45,966 bases of DNA from JAUWKC01 sp035529895 (GTDB taxonomy: Bacteria; Planctomycetota; Phycisphaerae; Sedimentisphaerales; Anaerobacaceae), in NCBI GenBank assembly GCA_035529895.1, contig DATKVV010000062.1, positions 1-45,966 on the forward strand, given 5' to 3'. Under the pieces are notes generated by a model. The model searched no databases and was not told the origin of the DNA. It saw nothing but the letters and a program-made list of their open reading frames with translations. Shown here one piece after another: positions 31,347 to 39,826 of the stretch. Within the stretch, counting starts at the first letter, position 1, and every line of letters begins with the position of its first letter. Both the position numbers and the translations under genes were made by a program.

Positions 31347-32615
31347 ATGGACATATTTCACATTGACGGGCCGGTCCGGCTTTCCGGCACTGTCGAAATA
31401 AGCCGGTCAAAAAATGCCTCCCTGCCGATAATGGCCGCTGCCGTTTTGGCTGCCGGCAAATCGGTTCTCAAATCGCTGCCCCGTCTGTCCGACATCTCTT
31501 TGTTCAGCCAGTTGCTCGGCCAGTTGGGCTGCAGGCTCAGCGGGGGGCCCGACGGCGATTTGTGCATAGATGCCACGGCGGTTGATAATCCGGTCGGCGA
31601 ATATGAAATCGTCCGCAAGATGCGGGCCAGCATTTGCATACTCGGCCCGCTGGTCGCCCGCTGCGGCAGGGCGGAGGTCTCGATGCCCGGCGGGTGCGCC
31701 ATCGGGGACAGGCCCATTGATATTCACCTGCGGGGTCTGCGCGAGCTTGGCGCGCAGATTCATCTCAAAAGCGGGTACATTGTCGCCGAAGCGCCGCAGG
31801 GCCTGAAGGGAGCAGACGTCTTTCTGGGCGGGCCGTTCGGCTCGACCGTGCTGGGCACCGCAAATGTGCTGATGGCCGCGACGATGGCAAAGGGCCGAAC
31901 GGTCATCGAATCGGCGGCCTGTGAGCCGGAGATAACTGATTTGGCGAACTGCCTCAACAGGATGGGCGCCAGGATAACCGGCATAGGTTCGCCCCGGCTG
32001 GTTGTCGAGGGTGTGCAGCAGTTGCAGCCGGTCGAATACGAGGTAATCCCCGACCGGATTGAGGCCGGGACATTTATGGTTGCGGCTGCGATAACCGGCG
32101 GCGAGTTGCGGCTGCAAAACTGCCGGCTGGATGATATGATGGCCGTGGTCGATAAGTTAAGAAGCATCGGCGTGACGGTCGAGGCGGAGGACGGCGGGTG
32201 CGTCGTCGCACGCAACGGTGCCATAAAAACCGCCGATATTACCACGCAGCCGTATCCGGGTTTTCCGACGGATTTGCAGGCGCAGTTTATGGCGCTATTG
32301 GCGCTTGCGGAGGGCAACAGCGTGATAGTCGAAAAGATTTTTCCCGACAGGTTTATGCACGTGGCGGAATTGAACCGGATGGCGGCGAATCTGCGAAAAG
32401 AAGGGCCGGTCGTGATTATAGCGGGGGTTAATAAACTGGTAGCGGCGCCGGTGATGGCTTCGGACCTGCGGGCGTCGGCGGCGCTGGTTCTGGCGGGGCT
32501 GGCGGCGGAGGGAACTACTTTGGTGAACAGGGTTTACCACATCGACCGGGGGTACGAAAGGATTGAGGAAAGACTGAATCCGGTGGGGGCGAAAATCATG
32601 CGGCAGAGCATATAA
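31347..32615 (+). CDS. murA: UDP-N-acetylglucosamine 1-carboxyvinyltransferase
   Basis: MurA, which transfers enolpyruvate from PEP to UDP-GlcNAc in the first committed step of peptidoglycan synthesis, in the cytoplasm. Key residues are in place: Lys22-Asn23 in the N-terminal SKNAS segment, the PEP-binding, fosfomycin-sensitive Cys117 in MPGGCAIGDRP, FPDRFMHVAELNRM and the Asp of FPTDLQAQF. Length 422 is normal. The usual SGAKN is SRSKN here. Its presence supports a peptidoglycan wall in this organism, relevant for a Planctomycetota lineage. It is followed by a gene-poor stretch; no terminator is visible. Confidence 0.95.
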   Translation: MDIFHIDGPVRLSGTVEISRSKNASLPIMAAAVLAAGKSVLKSLPRLSDISLFSQLLGQLGCRLSGGPDGDLCIDATAVDNPVGEYEIVRKMRASICILGPLVARCGRAEVSMPGGCAIGDRPIDIHLRGLRELGAQIHLKSGYIVAEAPQGLKGADVFLGGPFGSTVLGTANVLMAATMAKGRTVIESAACEPEITDLANCLNRMGARITGIGSPRLVVEGVQQLQPVEYEVIPDRIEAGTFMVAAAITGGELRLQNCRLDDMMAVVDKLRSIGVTVEAEDGGCVVARNGAIKTADITTQPYPGFPTDLQAQFMALLALAEGNSVIVEKIFPDRFMHVAELNRMAANLRKEGPVVIIAGVNKLVAAPVMASDLRASAALVLAGLAAEGTTLVNRVYHIDRGYERIEERLNPVGAKIMRQSI

Positions 32616-33162
32616 CCCAAGGGTCGCGAGGCATAAAAAGGACACCTGGTTATGCGGTAATTCGGCCGGGATACATCTCAAAAACGCCAATTTTCGACAC
32701 GGAAGCGCAAGCGCCTCGAATTAAAGCTCACCAAATAAAAAACGAAGTATTACAGAAGTATGTTCTTATTACAATATCAATTTTTTGCAATCCCGCTTCT
32801 TGAGCAAAAAACAAGCATTGGCCCTCAGCTACTCGTCCTTAGTCGCTCGTTGGATGAGCCGCCGCCGCTTTTTGGCCGTTTTTTGTTGATTACGAGCTAA
32901 GCGCGCGGTAGGATTGGGGCCGAATACGGAGCAGCGTTGCGGGAATTCCTTGCGTTCACGGGATTTCTTGGTGATGGGTATGTGGTATTGGCCAGAGAGA
33001 GGACAGAGAGCACAGAGCAGGGCACACACGAAGCCTAACATCGCGCAAGCGCCGACGGGCAACGAATGAAGGAACAACAGTTGCCAATTGGTGAACCTTG
33101 TGATATGTTGACATATTGATGCCGTTTCCGCAATCAGGTTTACGGAAGGAGCTCCGGGGAAT
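32616..33162. other. Gene-poor region upstream of the methyltransferase cassette
   Basis: About 550 bases after murA with no protein-like frame. It includes AT-rich tracts (32700-32820) and a purine-rich stretch of GAGAGGACAGAGAGCACAGAG type (about 32990-33020), complementary in style to the pyrimidine runs at 39420-39490, so probably the same intergenic repeat class. Confidence 0.6.
33103..33116. promoter_or_regulatory. Operator-like palindrome upstream of the methyltransferase gene
   Basis: ATATGT and ACATAT form 6-bp arms around TG, 46 bases before the methyltransferase ATG and overlapping a TTGACA. No controller-protein gene is adjacent. Short palindromes arise by chance, so this is a weak call. 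Confidence 0.3.
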
Positions 33163-35895
33163 ATGCCTGACGACTTGAAGGATTTGGACCACCTGAAACC
33201 AATCGACCACGCGGTGGTCGCCAAGCCCCACACGCCGGTTTACAAGATGCACAGGTACTTTGCCCGGCGGCCGTGGAGCGTCTTTCGGGCACTTATCGAG
33301 CACTACTCCAATCCCGGCAGCATCATCCTTGACCCATTCTGTGGGGGCGGCGTTACGCTCGTTGAGGGCCTTCGACTTGGCCGCAAAGTCATCGGCGTGG
33401 ACATCAACCCTTTGGCCACGTTCATCACCAAAATGGAAGTAATTGACGTCGATACAGAAGAACTTAAAGAGGCATTTGAGCAGGTTGAAGCTGCGTGTCG
33501 CGAGAAAATCGAGAAGTTGTACCTGACCACATGCCCGAAGTGTGGCGAGAAAATCCCCGCTGACTGGTTCGAATGGAGCAACGTTGTCGAGTGCAAGGAA
33601 TGCAGTGAAGTAGTTGAGCTACATAAAGCCAAGCGTGCGAGAAAGGGCGAGAAGGTCGCTGGCGTGTCAGCGGGCAGGTATAGATGCTACCACAAGGGAT
33701 GTAAGGGCGAGTGGCGTCCGTCTGAATGCAGGCGTCTGGAAGATATTTTGATAAGCGTGCACGTTACTTGTCCCAAGTGCCGTCATAAAGGGGAGTTCCC
33801 GCCAACAGAGAGGGACGTAGAACTGGCCCGTTCAGTTGCAGAAAGTCATCGAGAGAGGATTAAACAAGATGGGCTGTGGCATCCCACTTTGGAGATGCCT
33901 GATTGGTGGGACTTAAGGCGACCTTACAATGCACATATCAAACGGTTCGATCAGTTCTTCACAGCTCGAAATATTTTGGCAAATGCACTTCTCGCAACAT
34001 TTATAAAATCAATGAACGTAGCTGAGGAAATTAAAGGTGTTCTCTGTTTAATTTTCAGCGGTTCTCTCAGATTCACCAACCGAATGGTATGTCGAAATGA
34101 AGCTTGGCGTGGTGACAAACCATTAGAATGGGCTAGCGCAACATATTGGTTACCTGAAATACATTTAGAGGTAAATGTTTGGGAAGCTTGGAAAAATCGA
34201 CTTCGATCGGTGAGAACTGGCAAAGAATATTCCAAAAAAGAAATTGGTAATAAGTGCGTGATGGGGGAGAGCTACGAAGAACTTCTGAATACTCCCACGG
34301 CATTTATTTGGACTGGGAGTTCTACGAACCTACCCTTGCCGGATAATTCGGTCGATATTGTGATTACGGACCCTCCATACGGGAACAATGTGCTGTATGC
34401 TGAACTGTGCAACTTCTACTGGGCGTGGGTCGGAGGGATTCTTGGGCAAAATGGTCTGATTGATGATACGAAAGAAGCTATCGTCAGCAAAGAACATAAG
34501 AAGGGCCTTGCTGAATACAGAACGCTTCTATACGAAGTATTCCGTGAATGTCATCGCGTGATGAAATCCGGTCGGTGGATGGTAATGACATTCCACAACA
34601 AGGAGTTCAAGGTGTGGAACGCGATTCATCTGGCCGCACATGACGCGGGGTTCAAACTTGCTGAACACGATGGGATGATATATCAGCCACCAATCGCTAA
34701 CTATACACAAACGATACAGACACGTCGAAGCAACTCGATGCTTGGGGATTTTATTCTATCTTTTCAAAAAGTGGCTAAGCAGCCGGAATTCAAGCAGATT
34801 GAGCATGCTGAGACGGGCTTACAGATAGAGCGGCTGGCTGCCGAGGCGGTGCTACACCATCAAGGGGCGTCGCTGTCGCTTATCTATATGAAACTGATGC
34901 CTTGGCTATTGAATAATAATCTTTTAGACAAAATCAGCGAAAAAGAGCTTGTTCCGTACCTGTCAAATAGTTTTGAGGAAAAGGACGGCAAGTGGCGTCT
35001 GAAAGCGAGTCCCGGCGGTGAGTTGAAACAAGCTCTCGAAGAATACAGCAGGCAGCACTACAAGGCTTCTTATGAAGATTTGAACTTTGTGCCTGTGGAA
35101 GCAAGGATTGAGTACCTAATCCGGCGGTTGCTCTACTCGCGGGGATTCGCCACGCAGGACGATATTCTTAATACCATTTACGAGAACCTGATAAACTCCA
35201 ATATGGCCGAAGCGAGGGAGATTCAGAAGGTCCTAAACAGCATTGCCACGCTAATACCGATTTCGCAAGCCGCAGCCGGAAAGGTGACCAAGGGCAAAGC
35301 GGGTCGAAAGGTCTGGAAACTGAAAGAAGACGTCGAGCGGGAGAAGCTTTTCGCAGAACTCGGTGCGGAGGTTGAATATCGGCTCGCCACCAGCGAGGAA
35401 TCGGACCATGACCTTGCGATTGCCCGACTTGCAGAGATGGCCGGTCACAGGGGACTAAAGGCGCACATCGGTCGGACGGAGCAGACCAAATACGCGGAGT
35501 TCAGCCAAATGAGCAGTGACTTACCGCAGCAGGTAAAAGGTATGCCAAAGGCGGCTCGTGAAATCGTTGAACAGATAGATGTGCTATGGCACAACGGAGG
35601 CAAGGGTATTGTGGCCGCGTTCGAAGTTGAACGAACAACCACTATTACCAGCGGCATTGACAGATTCAGAAATTTATTGACCGCTGCCCCAGAGTCAGAG
35701 ATCGAACTCTATCTGGTTGTGCCAAAATCACGCGGCAACGAAGTACGCAACAAGCTTGGCTCGCCGGCGAACCGAAAAGATGGCTTGCACAGGAAAATCG
35801 GTTATATCTATCTCGAGGATTTGAAAATTCGAAACAGCCTCGGCGCGGTTGACTTTGAGAAGGTAAGACGCTTTATCAACGGGGGGGGAAAATAA
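33163..35895 (+). CDS. Zinc-ribbon DNA methyltransferase with nuclease-like C-terminus
   Basis: Predicted SAM-dependent DNA amino-methyltransferase of 910 residues. The N-terminus has KMHRYFARRPW, then motif I as DPFCGGG (Asp57) with VIGVDINPLAT; the catalytic motif IV is TDPPYGNN (Asp403-Tyr406). Between them, about 340 residues hold CxxC pairs (Cys124/127, 144/147, 203/206, plus Cys175/180) forming zinc ribbons, and a probable target-recognition region. The I-before-IV order and large insert fit alpha-like or DUF1156-like enzymes. Residues about 640-790 are helical, and the C-terminal IDVLW...AAFEVERTTTITSGIDRF (Asp806, Glu821, Glu823) resembles a PD-(D/E)XK core. G+C falls to about 39% at 33961-34260 against about 62% in the first catalytic motif. 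AAGGAG lies upstream of the ATG; the AAA+ gene follows directly. Confidence 0.85.
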   Translation: MPDDLKDLDHLKPIDHAVVAKPHTPVYKMHRYFARRPWSVFRALIEHYSNPGSIILDPFCGGGVTLVEGLRLGRKVIGVDINPLATFITKMEVIDVDTEELKEAFEQVEAACREKIEKLYLTTCPKCGEKIPADWFEWSNVVECKECSEVVELHKAKRARKGEKVAGVSAGRYRCYHKGCKGEWRPSECRRLEDILISVHVTCPKCRHKGEFPPTERDVELARSVAESHRERIKQDGLWHPTLEMPDWWDLRRPYNAHIKRFDQFFTARNILANALLATFIKSMNVAEEIKGVLCLIFSGSLRFTNRMVCRNEAWRGDKPLEWASATYWLPEIHLEVNVWEAWKNRLRSVRTGKEYSKKEIGNKCVMGESYEELLNTPTAFIWTGSSTNLPLPDNSVDIVITDPPYGNNVLYAELCNFYWAWVGGILGQNGLIDDTKEAIVSKEHKKGLAEYRTLLYEVFRECHRVMKSGRWMVMTFHNKEFKVWNAIHLAAHDAGFKLAEHDGMIYQPPIANYTQTIQTRRSNSMLGDFILSFQKVAKQPEFKQIEHAETGLQIERLAAEAVLHHQGASLSLIYMKLMPWLLNNNLLDKISEKELVPYLSNSFEEKDGKWRLKASPGGELKQALEEYSRQHYKASYEDLNFVPVEARIEYLIRRLLYSRGFATQDDILNTIYENLINSNMAEAREIQKVLNSIATLIPISQAAAGKVTKGKAGRKVWKLKEDVEREKLFAELGAEVEYRLATSEESDHDLAIARLAEMAGHRGLKAHIGRTEQTKYAEFSQMSSDLPQQVKGMPKAAREIVEQIDVLWHNGGKGIVAAFEVERTTTITSGIDRFRNLLTAAPESEIELYLVVPKSRGNEVRNKLGSPANRKDGLHRKIGYIYLEDLKIRNSLGAVDFEKVRRFINGGGK

Positions 35896-38352
35896 ATGCT
35901 TCTGTCTCCCGACCAGGTTCAGGAACGACGAGAGCTTTTACAGCAATGTCTGAACATGAGTATCATTCAGGCGCAATCATACGCCAACAGTTTGAGCGAG
36001 GAACAGTTTCTTGAGGCCATAAACGGCACAACGCGGAACATGCTGGGTATGAATATGAGACCGCCAGCGACGTTTCCCGAAAATTATTTCGGGCAGTATT
36101 ATACGATTCAAAACGCGAAACTGCGGCCCGGCAACGTCTGGGACCAGATAGAGCTTGATATCCTGCAATGCCTTACAGCCGAACGGGAAGCCCGTGAAGT
36201 GCTGGAGTATTTCCTCAATCAGCCCGCATTCCAGGCGGATTTCACCGTCATCAAGGCCAGATTCCGCCGCTGGAGGAACACGCTGGACAGTTTGCTTGGT
36301 TTTAAGCTTATTCGTAAGCTGCCCGGTACTGCGAAGGACGTCACGACGTATGCGCTTTACGCAGAAATGGTTCCGCTTCTGCGGCGTGTGCTGGATTCGC
36401 CGAGAAGTCACGAGCTGCCCGTAATCAACTCGGAGGCGGCACAAGCTGAACTGGCTCACGTGCAGCAGATGGAAAAGGAGTTCGAGGGTTACCTTCGTGA
36501 CCTGCTTGCTAATCGCCTCGAAGAGACTTTGGAATTTGGGCGTGAGCATATGAGCCTCGGCTTGGTTACGCATTATCTTGAAGAGCTTTTTGGACCGATG
36601 CTGTATTTTGACGTATTGTTAGCCTTGGTTCACCAGTACGGGATGACGGCAACGGAGATTGTCAATCCGGAAGGCACGCGAGCCGGGAATACGGGATTCC
36701 ACCTTGCGCTGTTCGGCGCTCCGGGCACGGGGAAAACCTTCTCCGTCAAGGACGTCATGCTTGGCGATGAAGCGAAAAACGTGCTTGCCCACGGACTACC
36801 TGGACTGAATCGCTACTGTGGGGGTATGACCCCAGCCAATTTCATCAGGATCGGAGAGGCTTATCAAGGAAAGCGGTTCAACTTTGTAGTGACTGAGTTT
36901 AACGACTGGTTTCGCTATAAGGGTATGGTTGAACCTCTGAAACTGGCCCTTGAACAAGGGAGGATACGTTACGAGACGAAAGTGGAGACGATTGGTCCGT
37001 ATGAGTTTAGTTGCTTCTTTTCGACGAATTACAACACGCAGGTGAGCAAAGATGCTGGCTACCGCATTACCGTGGCGGACCCGAATTTTAACGCCATAGA
37101 GGACCGCATGCTTGTTCGCATGCATCGTATGACCAAGCAGCGTCTGAGGGAGTTATCTCGTAATCAAAGAGAATTGGCGATGGGCAGGATGCGGATGCGG
37201 CTGGCCGGTGAAATACGCGACCACCTTACGCTTGTTTACGCGATTCAGACCCAACATCCGCTGGTTAAAGAGCGGTTTGAGAGGAAAAGGGTTGTCTTGC
37301 GCGACACCTTCTTTCATGAATTAGAAAAAGCACAAGAGCTGGTCCTCGGACAGATCAGGAGCGATATTCTGTTCAGTGTGCGGGTCCGGCAGAACGCGAT
37401 TAAGCTGGCGGGAGCGTTGACCCTCTTTTCATACTTCGCCGGGCCGTATGACCGGCTCGAAATAGGTGAAGATGCCATGAGGCTTGCAATCAAGTTCTTC
37501 GTTGAGGAAGTCGCGATCCGGCAAAAAGTCTCAGTCGATGTTGAGTCTATCTTGTATACGCTTGGACTCAGCGACATCAATAGGGCGATAGGCGCGGCAC
37601 GGCATGCGAGACGCACATGCGTGGTGAAATCTCCGGCAGACTCTGCTGAATACATAGACGTCTTCCACGGTGAGACGAGCCATGAATTGAGGATGTTGGA
37701 GTCCAAATACGCGCCAGACACTGGTTGGGATGCCCAGTTAGAAGATATTATCGAGCTGTTCGGAACAAAATGGGACGGTCTGGATGACGAAGTGAGAGGG
37801 TTCTTGAGTACTGGCGAGGTCCTTCTCAAGGAACTCGAAAGACTGGATGACGGAAATGCAGACTACGCGCCTGTTGTGATTGAGTATGCAAAAGCGTTGG
37901 AGTGCCATCTGCACAAGGAATTCTTCGAATCATTCAAAGAATCTTTACGTCAGGACGGGCTTTTGTCAAATGAGACCATCTATCAATGCGATTTCGGACC
38001 GATTCCCCTCTCGCCTTCGGAGCGGCGCGCCTTTGAGCGCAGCATCAGTGAGTTGAGGACATTCCTCTCAGAAGATAAGGCTCTTACCATGGGGGCGATG
38101 TGGCATATACTACTGCGAGTTCGTCACGAGGTTAAACCGGCTCCGGTATTGGGCATGCTCCTTGCCCACCTGCGGAATCACAAAAAAGCGGCGTCTATTC
38201 TGGAAGGGGAATTCATCAAACAGTGGGGGCGATTCATTGAGTCGTTTAGAAACGGAGCGGCACACAGTTTATCAATGACCTTGGAGCAGGCTAAGGAGTC
38301 TCGCGACCTGGTTGTCGGAAACGCCGGGTCATTACTTAGGTTGCTCGTGTGA
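35896..38352 (+). CDS. AAA+ ATPase with C-terminal HEPN-like domain
   Basis: An 818-residue ATPase encoded directly after the methyltransferase (TAA-ATG). Residues 1-260 are helical with a winged-helix-like part. The AAA+ core has Walker A GAPGTGKT (274-281), a Walker B variant FNFVVTEFND with Thr333-Glu334 in place of Asp-Glu, sensor-1 in FFSTNYN (Asn378) and an arginine-finger-like IEDRMLVR (Arg404), resembling MCM/MoxR-type ATPases. Residues about 655-815 read as a HEPN domain: EYAKALECHLHKEFF (from 663), LTMGAMWHILL and the RNase-type motif R-N-G-A-A-H (Arg785-His790). HEPN domains are common RNase effectors in defence and toxin systems. Probable role: ATP-driven sensing or activation partner of the methyltransferase. 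No helicase, protease or separate nuclease gene is adjacent. Confidence 0.82.
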   Translation: MLLSPDQVQERRELLQQCLNMSIIQAQSYANSLSEEQFLEAINGTTRNMLGMNMRPPATFPENYFGQYYTIQNAKLRPGNVWDQIELDILQCLTAEREAREVLEYFLNQPAFQADFTVIKARFRRWRNTLDSLLGFKLIRKLPGTAKDVTTYALYAEMVPLLRRVLDSPRSHELPVINSEAAQAELAHVQQMEKEFEGYLRDLLANRLEETLEFGREHMSLGLVTHYLEELFGPMLYFDVLLALVHQYGMTATEIVNPEGTRAGNTGFHLALFGAPGTGKTFSVKDVMLGDEAKNVLAHGLPGLNRYCGGMTPANFIRIGEAYQGKRFNFVVTEFNDWFRYKGMVEPLKLALEQGRIRYETKVETIGPYEFSCFFSTNYNTQVSKDAGYRITVADPNFNAIEDRMLVRMHRMTKQRLRELSRNQRELAMGRMRMRLAGEIRDHLTLVYAIQTQHPLVKERFERKRVVLRDTFFHELEKAQELVLGQIRSDILFSVRVRQNAIKLAGALTLFSYFAGPYDRLEIGEDAMRLAIKFFVEEVAIRQKVSVDVESILYTLGLSDINRAIGAARHARRTCVVKSPADSAEYIDVFHGETSHELRMLESKYAPDTGWDAQLEDIIELFGTKWDGLDDEVRGFLSTGEVLLKELERLDDGNADYAPVVIEYAKALECHLHKEFFESFKESLRQDGLLSNETIYQCDFGPIPLSPSERRAFERSISELRTFLSEDKALTMGAMWHILLRVRHEVKPAPVLGMLLAHLRNHKKAASILEGEFIKQWGRFIESFRNGAAHSLSMTLEQAKESRDLVVGNAGSLLRLLV

Positions 38353-38440
38353 CTCTGTCAATTAAGGGTGCCCGCCGCTCTTGCTTGCTACCGACGCCAA
38401 GCCCGACAACCCCAACCCCTTGCCCCGTTAGAAATAAGCC

Positions 38441-38470
38441 GCCGCTTGCCCGCCACGCCTTCTGGCGGGC
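38441..38470. repeat. GGCGGG palindrome, copy 1
   Basis: Imperfect hairpin element with stem CCCGCCA/TGGCGGG and a seven-base loop (CGCCTTC), preceded by GCCGCTTG. Copies 2 and 3 are nearly identical, differing by at most one base in the stem-loop. Confidence 0.8.
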
Positions 38471-38631
38471 TTGGCCCGTTAGGCCCCGGTTGGCGCGCGC
38501 GGGGAGGATTTCTAACCGGGGCTCAATACCCCCAAACGCTATTGCCCCGAACGTTTTGAACCTTTGAGAATTCGCATTTTGAATTCCTGCCCGCCTGAGG
38601 CGGGTGAATTTAGGATTTCGGGTTCTTGTCC

Positions 38632-38660
38632 GCCGCTTGCCCGCCACGCCTTCTGGCGGG
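38632..38660. repeat. GGCGGG palindrome, copy 2
   Basis: Identical over the stem-loop to copy 1 (stem CCCGCCA/TGGCGGG, loop CGCCTTC), with the same GCCGCTTG lead. Lies 191 bases to its right. Confidence 0.8.
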
Positions 38661-39027
38661 TAGTCTTGACGTAGGCGGATCGTGCTTCGGATTTCCCTCC
38701 ACCTCTCTGAACTCTGTGGCAAATCCAAAATTTCACTTGACATCTAACTTTTGATGTTGTATAATACCCACCAAACTAAATAGCCTAAAACACTCAATCC
38801 TCAATGCGGAGCACGTTAATAATGCCCAACCCGACGCTGCCTCGAAGCGAAGCGAAGATCCGCCGTCATGTCCGTCGTAGCTTCAGCCCAGACGGAAGCC
38901 TCGTGCGAAGGCGGACCACCCGCCAACTCAATACGACATGCGCAATACCCATCACCCAATACGCAATACGAGTTTACCCGCCGGATGCCTGTCCGCCGTG
39001 TGTCTGGCGGATTTGGCGGGCTTGCCC

Positions 39028-39057
39028 GCCGCTTGCCCGCCACGCCTTTTGGCGGGC
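39028..39057. repeat. GGCGGG palindrome, copy 3
   Basis: Same element with loop CGCCTTT instead of CGCCTTC. It sits in a cluster of further GCCCGCC and GCCTGCC units up to about 39185, so the local region is a nest of such repeats. Confidence 0.8.
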
Positions 39058-39535
39058 TTGCCCGCCGAAGGCGGGTAGGCGGATTTGCCTGCCCCTTAGG
39101 GGCCGGCAGGCAAACGTAACCCGCCCGCAGGCGGCAGAGATAGCGGACTTGCCTGCCGCTTGCCTGCCGTTCGTTTGGTGGGGAGGCGGGGCCCCGCACG
39201 TTATAGGGCAAGCCAGCCCATGTTTTGAACATTTTCATTTTGGTAATTTGAATTTGTTTAGAATTTAGAGCTTCGTATTTAGGATTTCACTCTGCCGCAT
39301 AACTCCTTACCCAATATGATGTTACAGCCAATAACCAATAGTCGCCCGCCTCCAGGGCAATCATCTGACAACTGTCAACCGGCGTCTGGCAACTGGCAAC
39401 TGACGTCCGGCAACCCCCTCACCCCTCACCCCTCGCTCCTCACCCCTCGCTCCTCACCCCTCTTTCCTCTGTCCTCTGCCTTCTGTCCTCTACATTTGTC
39501 GAGAACCCTCTACAAATTCGCCCTTTTATGCAAAA

Positions 39536-39813
39536 CAAACCCAATTTGCCAACAGCCGAATTCTCGCAACCGCTCTTCTACAAACAACTTACGAAAATCT
39601 GTACCCCTTCGGCAACCCAAAAAACAAACCCAAAACAAACCCAATTTCCTTATCGCCAAAATGGACGCAAGCCACTTACCCACAAAGGCTTATGAAAATA
39701 AACCGCCCCTTCGGCCTCCGGCAAAACAAACCCAATTTATCGCGGCGAAGCCTCCTTGCCGCGCCGAAATGCTCCACGAAGCCGCGATGGCGAAGCCGGA
39801 TCAAACCCAATTT
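39536..39813. repeat. Four spaced CAAACCCAATTT copies
   Basis: Exact 12-base copies at 39536, 39636, 39727 and 39802, each within a longer A-rich context such as AAAACAAACCCAATTT. Starts are separated by 100, 91 and 75 bases. The intervening sequences are not repeated as a unit and there are no cas genes, so this is not a CRISPR array. It is likely a genome-wide dispersed repeat. Confidence 0.8.
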
Positions 39814-39826
39814 CAAACGCAAAAAA

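Noticed and set aside
33163..38352. Assignment of the cassette to BREX, DISARM, McrBC or type I/III restriction
   Set aside because: The characteristic partners (PglZ/BrxL, DrmA-C helicase, McrC, HsdR/HsdS or Res helicase) are absent and the ATPase is of a different type.
39536..39813. CRISPR-like array from the regularly spaced CAAACCCAATTT copies
   Set aside because: Repeats are only 12 bases exact, spacing varies from 75 to 100, and there are no cas genes or leader.
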